The notes: generated from the sequence alone by a model not told the origin. Positions 1 to 4,670 are shown, counted from the first letter of the stretch. The stretch is 5,797 nt of DNA from Nostoc cf. edaphicum LEGE 07299 (GCF_015207245.1 NZ_JADEXF010000277.1:1-5797), one strand, 5' to 3'. Program-made: numbers and translations.

Positions 1-708
1 GGCGTATATTTTCTCCTTCATTAAAATATTTGTCGCCAACCGCCGAGACAAAGAAAACTTTTGATTATAGGCACCCGGCCAAATAGTGCGGTAAGCAAGA
101 CACTGGTTGAAGAAAATAGCATCGCCAAACTGAGCAATCCGAATCCAGGAATCGATGTCATCACAGTTAGCATCGAGTGTGGAGTCCCAACCACCACTTT
201 GCAGGAAAGCATCACGTTGACAAGCTACTTGTACAGGTGTGCCAAAGGGTACAAGCTCTAAAAGCATCCCATAGTGAATATCGGCTTGGGGGATATAAAA
301 AGCTAAACCGGGGCCAACTTGGGGAGTGCGAGAGAGTTCAACTTCATTGCCATCCACCTGAGCTGCCACACAAGAGCAGATTACAGCTTCGGGACGAAGT
401 GCGATCGCCTTTGCCATCTCTTCTATGCAGTTAGGTGCTAAATAGTCGTCATCATCTAAAAACTTAATCCAGTCGCCGCTAGCTTTGGCAACTCCAGCAT
501 TCACTGTTGCTGCATGACCTTGGTTTACTTCGTTACGATGATAAACAACCTTGTCCCCTAAGCTTTTGAGATAGGTTTGGGTGTCATCAGAAGAACAATC
601 GTCAGCAACAACTACCTCGCACTCGATTGTTTGGTTACGAGCCGAATCAATTGCTCTTTTCAGCAAATTCAAGCGATTATACGTACTGATGACGATGCTA
701 AATTTCAT
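1..708 (-). CDS. Family 2 glycosyltransferase, N-terminal part (3' end outside window)
   Basis: The gene reads leftward from ATG at 708-706; 236 codons are open to the window edge with no stop, so the C-terminus is missing. It probably transfers a sugar from a nucleotide-sugar donor to a glycan or lipid acceptor at the cytoplasmic side of the membrane. The N-terminus is a GT-A fold: a first strand with FSIVISTYNR (residues 3-12), the nucleotide-binding VVADDCSSDDT (33-43), NQGHAATVNAG (62-72), and the metal-binding DXD region as FLDDDDYL (83-90). A later DDIDSW (183-188) after GGWD (172-175) is a good candidate for the acidic catalytic-base region. No signal peptide or membrane segment is visible in this part. 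The start is supported by AAAGGA (minus strand, 721-716) seven bases upstream. A HIP1 octamer lies inside the gene. The acceptor cannot be predicted; a role in cell-surface polysaccharide is a guess. It is transcribed divergently from rplS. Confidence 0.9.
   Translation of the reverse strand, partial: MKFSIVISTYNRLNLLKRAIDSARNQTIECEVVVADDCSSDDTQTYLKSLGDKVVYHRNEVNQGHAATVNAGVAKASGDWIKFLDDDDYLAPNCIEEMAKAIALRPEAVICSCVAAQVDGNEVELSRTPQVGPGLAFYIPQADIHYGMLLELVPFGTPVQVACQRDAFLQSGGWDSTLDANCDDIDSWIRIAQFGDAIFFNQCLAYRTIWPGAYNQKFSLSRRLATNILMKEKIYA
401..408. repeat. HIP1 octamer (GCGATCGC)
   Basis: Exact GCGATCGC palindrome inside the glycosyltransferase gene. HIP1 is strongly over-represented in many cyanobacterial genomes and supports the taxonomic reading. 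Confidence 0.9.
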
Positions 709-747
709 AAATTTTTCCTTTGTAGTACGGCATTTTGCAATATAGCT

Positions 748-777
748 TTGATATGCAGGCTGTTGTATCAGTACAAT
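748..777 (+). promoter_or_regulatory. Candidate sigma-70 type promoter for rplS
   Basis: TTGATA at 748-753 and TACAAT at 772-777, separated by 18 bp, resemble the -35 and -10 elements of the housekeeping sigma factor (SigA in cyanobacteria). Transcription would start near 784, giving an rplS leader of almost 80 nt. A short inverted repeat, TTGTA-N4-TACAA (763-776), overlaps the -10 element. Seen by eye only; there is no start-site data. Confidence 0.45.
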
Positions 778-861
778 TATCAATCCTAACAAGTAGACTG
801 AAATAGGATTATCGATTTATCATTGATGATCGTGGGTTTTTTTTAAGCAGACAGAAAGACT

Positions 862-1224
862 ATGAACGCTCAAGAGATTATCCGCTCCATTGAAGCGGAA
901 CAGATAAAATCGAATCTGCCCGACATTTATGTGGGCGACACTGTAAAAGTGGGAGTGAAAATCAAAGAAGGCGAAAAATACCGCGTGCAACCCTACGAGG
1001 GAGTTGTGATTGCCAAGCGCAATGGCGGCATCAACGAAACTATTACAGTTCGTAAGGTTTTTCAAGGCGTGGGCGTTGAGCGGGTATTTCTGTTGCATTC
1101 TCCCCGGATTGACAGCATTAAGGTGTTACGTCGCGGTAAAGTCCGTCGTGCTAAACTTTATTATCTCCGCGATCGCGTAGGTAAGGCAACCCGAATCAAG
1201 CAACGGTTTGACCGCCCTTTGTGA
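862..1224 (+). CDS. rplS: 50S ribosomal protein L19
   Basis: The 120-residue product is a full-length bacterial/chloroplast-type L19, which sits at the subunit interface of the 50S particle and contributes to bridges with the 30S subunit. Diagnostic stretches are [15 protein letters not shown] near the N-terminus, [16 protein letters not shown] in the middle (the L19 signature region), [18 protein letters not shown], and the basic C-terminal end [22 protein letters not shown]. The ATG at 862 gives the normal family length (about 115-120 residues). The ribosome binding site is weak (AGAAAGA just upstream). A HIP1 site lies near the 3' end. In many proteobacteria rplS follows trmD, but here the upstream neighbour is a divergent glycosyltransferase, so the gene appears to have its own promoter. 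The next transcribed gene is tRNA-Trp, with its own promoter. Confidence 0.98.
   Translation: MNAQEIIRSIEAEQIKSNLPDIYVGDTVKVGVKIKEGEKYRVQPYEGVVIAKRNGGINETITVRKVFQGVGVERVFLLHSPRIDSIKVLRRGKVRRAKLYYLRDRVGKATRIKQRFDRPL
1169..1176. repeat. HIP1 octamer (GCGATCGC)
   Basis: Exact GCGATCGC inside rplS, encoding part of the LRDRVG stretch of L19. Confidence 0.9.
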
Positions 1225-1263
1225 TTCGTCCTGCAATCATTATGGGAGAAATCTCAAGCTGCA

Positions 1264-1279
1264 AGCGGCATCTGCCGCT
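1264..1279 (+). terminator. rplS: Short GC-rich hairpin after rplS, possible weak terminator
   Basis: AGCGGCA (1264-1270) and TGCCGCT (1273-1279) are perfect inverted arms; the realistic hairpin has a 6-bp stem and a 4-nt loop. It lies 40 nt after the rplS stop. It is followed by GACTTGTTTTC rather than an uninterrupted T run, so termination would be inefficient, or the hairpin may instead protect the 3' end of the rplS mRNA. The following TTGTTT also serves as the candidate -35 of the tRNA promoter. Confidence 0.35.
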
Positions 1280-1282
1280 GAC

Positions 1283-1311
1283 TTGTTTTCCCGACAAAAT
1301 TAAGGTATGAT
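1283..1311 (+). promoter_or_regulatory. Candidate sigma-70 type promoter for tRNA-Trp
   Basis: TTGTTT at 1283-1288 and TATGAT at 1306-1311 are spaced by exactly 17 bp. The predicted start near 1318 lies about 60 nt before the mature tRNA, leaving a 5' leader that contains a hairpin (1323-1355). A shifted -10 (TATAAA at 1311-1316) is also possible. Confidence 0.55.
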
Positions 1312-1322
1312 ATAAATCGCAT

Positions 1323-1355
1323 ATTGCGTTAAACTGAAATATAGTTCAGCGCAAT
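1323..1355 (+). other. Bulged hairpin in the pre-tRNA-Trp 5' leader
   Basis: ATTGCG (1323-1328) pairs with CGCAAT (1350-1355), and CTGAA (1334-1338) pairs with TTCAG (1345-1349). This makes an 11-bp coaxial helix with a five-base bulge (TTAAA, 1329-1333) on the 5' side and a six-base loop. It begins just after the predicted start of transcription and ends 22 nt before the mature tRNA 5' end. It may influence RNase P or endonuclease processing of the leader; no function is proven. Confidence 0.4.
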
Positions 1356-1377
1356 CACTGAATCAAAAACAGGTTGT

Positions 1378-1450
1378 GCGCTCTTAGTTCAGTTGGTAGA
1401 ACGCAGGTCTCCAAAACCTGATGTCGGGGGTTCAAGTCCTCCAGGGCGCG
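1378..1450 (+). tRNA. trnW: tRNA-Trp (anticodon CCA)
   Basis: A complete 73-nt cloverleaf can be folded by hand. The acceptor stem is GCGCTCT (1378-1384) with AGGGCGC (1443-1449), including one G-U pair, and the discriminator base is G1450. The D arm is GTTC/GAAC (1387-1390, 1399-1402) with a loop containing GG. The anticodon stem CAGGT/ACCTG carries the loop CTCCAAA, with anticodon CCA at 1411-1413. The variable loop is ATGTC. The T arm is GGGGG/CCTCC with loop TTCAAGT. The 3' CCA is not encoded and must be added after transcription. Placement just upstream of secE is shared by several bacterial lineages. The single Trp anticodon CCA reads UGG only, consistent with the standard bacterial code. 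Confidence 0.98.
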
Positions 1451-1471
1451 CTCAAGAGCAAAAAAACAAAG

Positions 1472-1524
1472 CCCGAAATAATTACGCTGCTGCTAATATA
1501 GCAGTTAGCGCTAATAATTTCGGG
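1472..1524 (+). terminator. Long imperfect hairpin behind tRNA-Trp (terminator or processing element)
   Basis: CCCGAAAT (1472-1479) pairs perfectly with ATTTCGGG (1517-1524). Further in, after one A-A mismatch, ATTA/TAAT pair, then CGCT (1485-1488) with AGCG (1507-1510) across a one-base bulge. At the tip CTGCT (1490-1494) pairs with AGCAG (1500-1504) around the loop AATAT. Over 20 pairs form in 53 nt. It starts 21 nt after the tRNA. It is preceded by an A-rich run and followed by TAAACTTATTG, which is T-rich but lacks a clean T tract. It therefore resembles a bidirectional or weak terminator, and could equally be a 3' processing or stability structure. Confidence 0.45.
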
Positions 1525-1587
1525 TAAACTTATTGTATTTGTAGTTGTTTTGCTTCCAGTAAGTGAAATAGAGTCGAAACTGCAAAC

Positions 1588-1619
1588 CTAGATGACAATT
1601 AAACAGGATCTAGTATAAG
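1588..1619 (+). promoter_or_regulatory. Candidate promoter and flanking inverted repeat before secE
   Basis: ATGACA (1592-1597) and TATAAG (1614-1619), 16 bp apart, are acceptable -35 and -10 elements. Initiation near 1626 would leave a very short secE leader that starts inside the GGGGGA ribosome binding site, so either the promoter or its exact register is doubtful. The -35 element lies within the interval bounded by a perfect inverted repeat, CTAGAT (1588-1593) and ATCTAG (1608-1613), whose half-site centres are 20 bp apart. Confidence 0.3.
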
Positions 1620-1638
1620 AAACGGGGGATAAACGGTC

Positions 1639-1860
1639 GTGGCCAAAAAAAGTGAAGCAGAATTGCCAGAAACCACAAATGGGTTTAGCTTTGGCAACTT
1701 CATACAGGGAACCAAAGAAGAACTTGAAAAAGTAGTTTGGCCCAGTCGGAAACAGATAGTGAGCGAATCCGCCGCTGTGTTGTTAATGGTGGCACTTTCC
1801 GCATCTTTGATATACTTGGTCGATGGATTGTTTGCTTGGGCAGCAAAACAGGTGTTCTAA
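1639..1860 (+). CDS. secE: Preprotein translocase subunit SecE
   Basis: The 73-residue product is the short, single-helix SecE typical of cyanobacteria and plastid relatives; E. coli SecE has extra N-terminal helices. It clamps SecY in the SecYEG channel of the plasma (and possibly thylakoid) membrane. The conserved amphipathic segment is FIQGTKEELEKVVWPSRKQI (residues 21-40), with the family hallmark VVWPSR. It is followed by one transmembrane helix at about residues 45-67 (AAVLLMVALSASLIYLVDGL and onward). The start is GTG at 1639, chosen because GGGGGA (1624-1629) lies nine bases upstream and the product begins in the usual way with (M)AKKSE. Its TAA stop shares one base with the nusG ATG (TAATG), which implies translational coupling. 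Confidence 0.96.
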   Translation: MAKKSEAELPETTNGFSFGNFIQGTKEELEKVVWPSRKQIVSESAAVLLMVALSASLIYLVDGLFAWAAKQVF

Positions 1861-2510
1861 TGAGTTTTGCAACAGATGAACCACGCAACTCAATGTTGCA
1901 GTCAGAAGAAACAGCAGAAGCAGCAGAAGCAGCAGAAGCAGCGTCAAAAGAAGCACGCTGGTATGCAGTACAAGTAGCTTCAGGCTGTGAAAAGCGTGTA
2001 AAGACTAACTTAGAGCAACGCATTCAAACTTTTGATGTCGCTGACAAAATTATCCAGGTAGAAATTCCGCAGACGCCAGCGGTGAAAATCCGTAAAGATG
2101 GCAGTCGCCAGCATACAGAAGAAAAAGTTTTCCCTGGTTATGTGCTGGTGCGGATGATGATGGATGATGATACTTGGCAGGTGGTACGCAACACCTCTCA
2201 TGTAATTAACTTTGTCGGCTCAGAACAAAAACGTGGTAGCAGCAAGGGTCGTGGTCATGTCAACCCCATACCACTGAGTTCTTCAGAAGTTGAACGTATA
2301 TTCAAACAAACCAGCGAACAAGAAGCTGTTGTCAAAATTGACATGGCTACTGGTGATAAGATAATGGTGCTTTCTGGTCCATTTAAAGACTTTGAAGGCG
2401 AGGTAATTGAAGTCTCTCCAGAGCGGAGTAAACTTAAAGCCTTGCTCTCAATTTTCGGCAGGGATACACCAGTAGAATTGGAATTTAATCAGGTAGAGAA
2501 ACAGAGTTAA
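1860..2510 (+). CDS. nusG: Transcription termination/antitermination factor NusG
   Basis: The 216-residue NusG binds the clamp of RNA polymerase, modulates pausing and can link polymerase to the ribosome. The NGN domain starts at about residue 32 with ARWYAVQVASGCEKRV, and includes the FPGYVLVRM strand and the TWQVVRNTSHVINFVGS segment. The C-terminal KOW domain (about 163-216) contains GDKIMVLSGPFKDFEGEVIEV and the closing GRDTPVELEFNQVEK. The ATG at 1860 was chosen over an in-frame ATG at 1737 because the upstream extension lies inside secE in another frame, has no NusG character, and the 1860 start forms the classic TAATG coupling. The N-terminus (residues 1-31) is a cyanobacterial-type acidic, low-complexity lead with an Ala-Glu repeat. 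rplK follows after only 6 nt. Confidence 0.97.
   Translation: MSFATDEPRNSMLQSEETAEAAEAAEAASKEARWYAVQVASGCEKRVKTNLEQRIQTFDVADKIIQVEIPQTPAVKIRKDGSRQHTEEKVFPGYVLVRMMMDDDTWQVVRNTSHVINFVGSEQKRGSSKGRGHVNPIPLSSSEVERIFKQTSEQEAVVKIDMATGDKIMVLSGPFKDFEGEVIEVSPERSKLKALLSIFGRDTPVELEFNQVEKQS
1915..1941 (+). repeat. nusG: Three tandem CAGAAGCAG units in nusG
   Basis: Three perfect 9-bp copies (1915-1923, 1924-1932, 1933-1941) encode Ala-Glu-Ala repeats at residues 19-28 of NusG. Because the unit is a multiple of three, gain or loss of copies would keep the frame. The region precedes the folded NGN domain and is probably disordered or weakly helical. Confidence 0.9.
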
Positions 2511-2516
2511 ATACAA

Positions 2517-2942
2517 ATGGCGAAGAAAGTAGTGGCGGTCATTAAACTGGCCCTGAATGCTGGAAAAGCCAACCCAGCACCGCCAGTTGGTCCCGCTTTG
2601 GGTCAACATGGTGTCAACATCATGATGTTTTGTAAAGAGTACAACGCCAAAACAGCAGACCAAGCTGGAATGGTGATACCTGTAGAAATTTCGGTTTTTG
2701 AAGACCGGAGTTTTACATTTGTACTCAAAACGCCACCCGCATCAGTACTGATTCGGAAGGCGGCGAAAGTTGAAAAAGGCTCGAATGAACCCAACAAAAA
2801 GAAGGTTGGGTCAATTACCAAAGCACAATTGCAAGAAATAGCCCAAACCAAACTCCCCGACCTCAATGCCAACGATATCGAAGCGGCAATGAAGATTGTG
2901 GCAGGAACGGCTAAAAATATGGGTGTAACAGTTACGGATTAG
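2517..2942 (+). CDS. rplK: 50S ribosomal protein L11
   Basis: The 141 residues match the family length exactly. L11 binds the GTPase-associated region of 23S rRNA and forms the base of the L7/L12 stalk, where EF-G and EF-Tu act. The N-terminal domain (about 1-70) has [17 protein letters not shown] with the two prolines (P22, P23) at the thiostrepton-interacting face. The C-terminal rRNA-binding domain (about 75-141) carries [25 protein letters not shown] and the closing [14 protein letters not shown]. The N-terminal AKK is a usual target of the methyltransferase PrmA in bacteria. The start ATG lies 6 nt after the nusG stop, with no strong Shine-Dalgarno sequence, so translational coupling to nusG is likely. 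The stop codon overlaps the first heptad of a repeat tract. Confidence 0.98.
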   Translation: MAKKVVAVIKLALNAGKANPAPPVGPALGQHGVNIMMFCKEYNAKTADQAGMVIPVEISVFEDRSFTFVLKTPPASVLIRKAAKVEKGSNEPNKKKVGSITKAQLQEIAQTKLPDLNANDIEAAMKIVAGTAKNMGVTVTD

Positions 2943-3007
2943 TCATTGGTCATTAGTCATTGGGAAGTGACGAAGGACAAAGGACAAATGACAAAGGACA
3001 AATAACA
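2941..3007. repeat. Heptanucleotide repeats (STRR type) between rplK and rplA
   Basis: Two blocks are visible. The first is three heptads, AGTCATT / GGTCATT / AGTCATT (2941-2961). The second is five heptads, AAGGACA / AAGGACA / AATGACA / AAGGACA / AATAACA (2973-3007). The blocks are approximate reverse complements of each other (AGTCATT against AATGACA), so the RNA or single-stranded DNA can fold back. Such short tandem repeats are known from heterocystous cyanobacteria. The TAG stop of rplK uses the first two bases of the first heptad. Confidence 0.85.
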
Positions 3008-3014
3008 AATTATC

Positions 3015-3050
3015 GGGGGAGAGGCGAGGCTTCGGAATTACCCCAGGAGA
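3015..3050 (+). promoter_or_regulatory. rplA: Structured segment and strong ribosome binding site before rplA
   Basis: GGGG (within 3015-3019) can pair with CCCC (3041-3044), and GAGGC (3021-3025) with GCTTC (3029-3033). This leaves a strongly asymmetric internal loop, 1-2 bases on one side and seven (GGAATTA) on the other. AGGAGA (3045-3050) follows at once and is the rplA ribosome binding site, five bases before the ATG. Two helices flanking an asymmetric loop recall the general layout of L1 target sites in rRNA and mRNA, but this identification is speculative. Confidence 0.3.
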
Positions 3051-3054
3051 ACAA

Positions 3055-3768
3055 ATGCCAAAAATATCGCGTCGTTTGCAGGGTCTGCAAGCAAAAGTAG
3101 AAGAAAAAGATTATCATCCCCTAGAGGCTTTAGCTCTTCTTAAAGACACAGCAACAGCTAAATTTACCGAAGCTGCGGAAGCGCATATCCGGTTGGGAAT
3201 TGACCCCAAGTATACAGACCAACAGTTGCGGACAACGGTAGCACTGCCCAAAGGTACAGGACAAATCGTCCGTGTGGCGGTGATAGCCAGAGGCGAAAAG
3301 GTAAACGAAGCCAGCAACGCTGGTGCTGATTTAGTTGGGTCAGAAGAACTAATTGACGAAATCCAGAAAGGTAGAATGGATTTTGACAAGCTGATTGCCA
3401 CACCCGATGTGATGCCACAAGTGGCAAAACTGGGTAAGTTGCTTGGGCCGCGTGGTTTGATGCCATCGCCCAAGGGTGGAACCGTAACATTTGACTTAGC
3501 AGGTGCGATCGCAGAATTCAAAGCTGGTAAATTAGAATTCCGGGCTGACCGAACTGGTATTGTCCATGTTATGTTTGGTAAGACAACCTTCTCGCCCGAA
3601 GATTTGTTAGTCAACCTGAAGGCATTGCAGGAGACGATTGACCGTAACCGTCCTTCAGGAGCTAAAGGTCGTTATTGGCGCACATTTTATGTGTCAGCCA
3701 CTATGGGGCCATCAATTAAAGTTGATATCAGTGCCCTACGAGATTTGAAACTGAGCCAAGCAGGTTAA
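3055..3768 (+). CDS. rplA: 50S ribosomal protein L1
   Basis: The 237 residues are close to the 234 of E. coli L1. L1 binds helices 76-78 of 23S rRNA, forms the mobile L1 stalk that helps release deacylated tRNA from the E site, and in many bacteria represses its own operon by binding mRNA. Recognisable parts are [12 protein letters not shown] at the N-terminus, the second domain with [14 protein letters not shown] (69-82), the signature [20 protein letters not shown] (120-139) followed by KGGT, the returning [18 protein letters not shown] stretch, and [13 protein letters not shown] at the C-terminus. The ATG at 3055 is fixed by AGGAGA five bases upstream. Unlike the tight nusG-rplK junction, rplA is separated from rplK by 112 nt of repeats and possible structure. 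A HIP1 site lies within the gene. Confidence 0.98.
   Translation: MPKISRRLQGLQAKVEEKDYHPLEALALLKDTATAKFTEAAEAHIRLGIDPKYTDQQLRTTVALPKGTGQIVRVAVIARGEKVNEASNAGADLVGSEELIDEIQKGRMDFDKLIATPDVMPQVAKLGKLLGPRGLMPSPKGGTVTFDLAGAIAEFKAGKLEFRADRTGIVHVMFGKTTFSPEDLLVNLKALQETIDRNRPSGAKGRYWRTFYVSATMGPSIKVDISALRDLKLSQAG
3505..3512. repeat. HIP1 octamer (GCGATCGC)
   Basis: Exact GCGATCGC inside rplA, coding for Ala-Ile-Ala of the AGAIAEF segment. Confidence 0.9.
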
Positions 3769-3773
3769 TTTTT

Positions 3774-3825
3774 AGTCATTAGTCATTTGTAAAGGCAAAG
3801 GACAAATGACTAAGGACAAATGACA
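3774..3825. repeat. Heptanucleotide repeats (STRR type) between rplA and the L10 leader
   Basis: Two AGTCATT heptads (3774-3787) are followed by a degenerate unit and then AAGGACA / AATGACT / AAGGACA / AATGACA (3798-3825). AGTCATTTGT (3781-3790) and ACAAATGACT (3802-3811) are a perfect 10-bp inverted repeat around an 11-nt loop. The layout (AGTCATT block first, then AAGGACA/AATGACA block) is the same as behind rplK. Confidence 0.85.
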
Positions 3826-3834
3826 AAATTAAAT
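3806..3834 (+). promoter_or_regulatory. Possible promoter for the L10 leader, -35 inside the heptad repeat
   Basis: ATGACT (3806-3811) and TTAAAT (3829-3834) are spaced by 17 bp, each matching four of six consensus bases. Initiation would fall near 3841, at the 5' edge of the L10 leader structure. The elements are weak and AT-rich sequence makes chance matches likely. Confidence 0.25.
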
Positions 3835-3837
3835 AAG

Positions 3838-3990
3838 CAAAGCCGGAGACAGCAGGTGCTAATAACTTAATATCCTGCCGAGGTTAAAACTCTAATTGTC
3901 AGAATTACCACCCATAAAAGTGTGATAACTATGGCGTCAAGAGTCTTACTACTAAACCCCGGCTAACTTAGCTGGGGTTTGTTGTTTGGG
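3838..3990 (+). promoter_or_regulatory. Ribosomal protein L10 leader (autoregulatory mRNA element for rplJ-rplL)
   Basis: The segment GGAGACAGCAGGTG (3845-3858) followed by ATCCTGCCGAGG (3872-3883) is the characteristic core of the bacterial L10 leader. GCAGG (3852-3856) pairs with CCTGC (3874-3878), and the flanking AGAC and GAGG bases are the conserved part of the internal loop that mimics the L10 site in 23S rRNA. In other bacteria the L10-L12 complex binds this leader and represses rplJ-rplL; in Bacillus this works by transcription attenuation. Here the leader ends in a terminator-like hairpin (3954-3987), 69 nt before the rplJ start, which fits the attenuation mode. The outer limits are approximate. 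Confidence 0.85.
3954..3987 (+). terminator. Attenuator hairpin at the end of the L10 leader
   Basis: AAACCCCGGCT (3954-3964) pairs with AGCTGGGGTTT (3970-3980) over 11 bp with a single G-U pair and a five-base loop (AACTT). The stem ends in TTT and runs into GTTGTTT. The tract is interrupted by two G residues, so termination should be partial, as expected for a regulated attenuator in front of essential genes. Confidence 0.75.
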
Positions 3991-4038
3991 TTCAGGTTGA
4001 GAAAAAACACACAACTAGGGCACTTCCCCGATTGTTTT

Positions 4039-4048
4039 AAGGAGGTGA
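4039..4048 (+). promoter_or_regulatory. rplJ: Extended perfect Shine-Dalgarno sequence of rplJ
   Basis: AAGGAGGTGA is complementary over ten bases to the anti-Shine-Dalgarno end of bacterial 16S rRNA. The GGAGG core ends ten bases before the ATG. It is much stronger than the sites of the other genes here and fixes the start of rplJ. Confidence 0.9.
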
Positions 4049-4055
4049 GATTGGA

Positions 4056-4670
4056 ATGGGTAGAACACTAGAAAATAAACAAGAAATAGTAGCTGACCTC
4101 AAAGAAACTTTGAGTGAGTCAACTCTGGCATTGGTAATTGATTATCAGGGGTTAACAGTTTCAGAAATCACAGACTTACGGCGGCGGTTACGTCCCAGTG
4201 GCACTGTTTGTAAGGTGACGAAGAATACCTTAATGGGTATTGCTATCAAAGACGATGAAAAATGGCAGCCTTTGTCGGAATTGCTTAATGGTTCTTCCGC
4301 CTTTTTGCTGGTAAAAGATGATTTTTCATCGGCAATTAAGGCGTACCAAGAATTCCAAAAAGTCACCAAGAAGACAGAACTTCGCGGTGGTGTACTGGAA
4401 GGTCGCCTACTCAAAGAACCTGATGTCAAGGTACTAGGAGACTTGCCATCTAAGGAACAACTCATTGCACAAATTGCTGGGGCTATCAACGCTTTGGCTA
4501 CCAAGATTGCTGTGGGTATCAACGAAGTTCCTGGTTCACTGGCTCGTGCTTTGCAGGCTGTGGCCGACCAAGAGCAAAGTGGTGGTAGTACCGAAACTGC
4601 TGCTGTACAAGATAGCGGCACCGAAAGCACTGCTGAAGGTGATAGTAGCACTGAAACTGCTGCTGAATAG
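4056..4670 (+). CDS. rplJ: 50S ribosomal protein L10 with extended acidic C-terminal tail
   Basis: L10 anchors the L7/L12 dimers to the ribosome through a long C-terminal helix and binds 23S rRNA, and its own leader, through the N-terminal domain. Recognisable are [37 protein letters not shown], the [10 protein letters not shown] segment (residues 54-63), and [15 protein letters not shown]. The L7/L12-binding helix region is about 131-173 ([20 protein letters not shown], then [13 protein letters not shown]). At 204 residues it is longer than E. coli L10 (165). The difference lies mostly in residues 173-204, a Ser/Thr/Glu/Ala/Gly-rich, acidic, probably disordered tail made of repeats such as STETAA. 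The start is set by the perfect Shine-Dalgarno sequence. The stop codon lies in the left arm of an inverted repeat. Confidence 0.97.
   Translation: MGRTLENKQEIVADLKETLSESTLALVIDYQGLTVSEITDLRRRLRPSGTVCKVTKNTLMGIAIKDDEKWQPLSELLNGSSAFLLVKDDFSSAIKAYQEFQKVTKKTELRGGVLEGRLLKEPDVKVLGDLPSKEQLIAQIAGAINALATKIAVGINEVPGSLARALQAVADQEQSGGSTETAAVQDSGTESTAEGDSSTETAAE

Noticed and set aside
61..434. Plus-strand open frames over the glycosyltransferase region
   Set aside because: The minus strand encodes an uninterrupted 236-residue glycosyltransferase with all N-terminal motifs; the plus-strand frames are short shadows.
763..776. NtcA binding site (GTA-N8-TAC)
   Set aside because: The GTA and TAC here are separated by four bases, not eight, so the nitrogen-regulator consensus is not met.
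577..789. A 70-codon plus-strand open frame across the start of the glycosyltransferase gene and the divergent gap
   Set aside because: It is mostly antisense to the glycosyltransferase N-terminus, has no recognisable features, and crosses the candidate rplS promoter.
1737..1859. A 41-codon N-terminal extension of nusG starting at ATG 1737
   Set aside because: It lies wholly inside secE in another frame, has no NusG similarity, and the ATG at 1860 forms the normal TAATG junction and gives a typical NusG length.
2941..3007. CRISPR-like array
   Set aside because: The units are 7 bp, without spacers; this is a short tandem repeat, not a CRISPR.
3114..3614. Minus-strand open frames opposite rplA (166 and 108 codons)
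   Set aside because: They are antisense shadows of a clearly coding L1 gene, with Ser/Ala/Pro-rich composition, no recognisable domain and no ribosome binding site of note.
3896..3932. A promoter inside the L10 leader (TTGTCA with TGTGAT or TAACTA)
   Set aside because: Spacing is 19 bp or more and the -10 matches are poor; transcription from here would omit the L10-binding helix.
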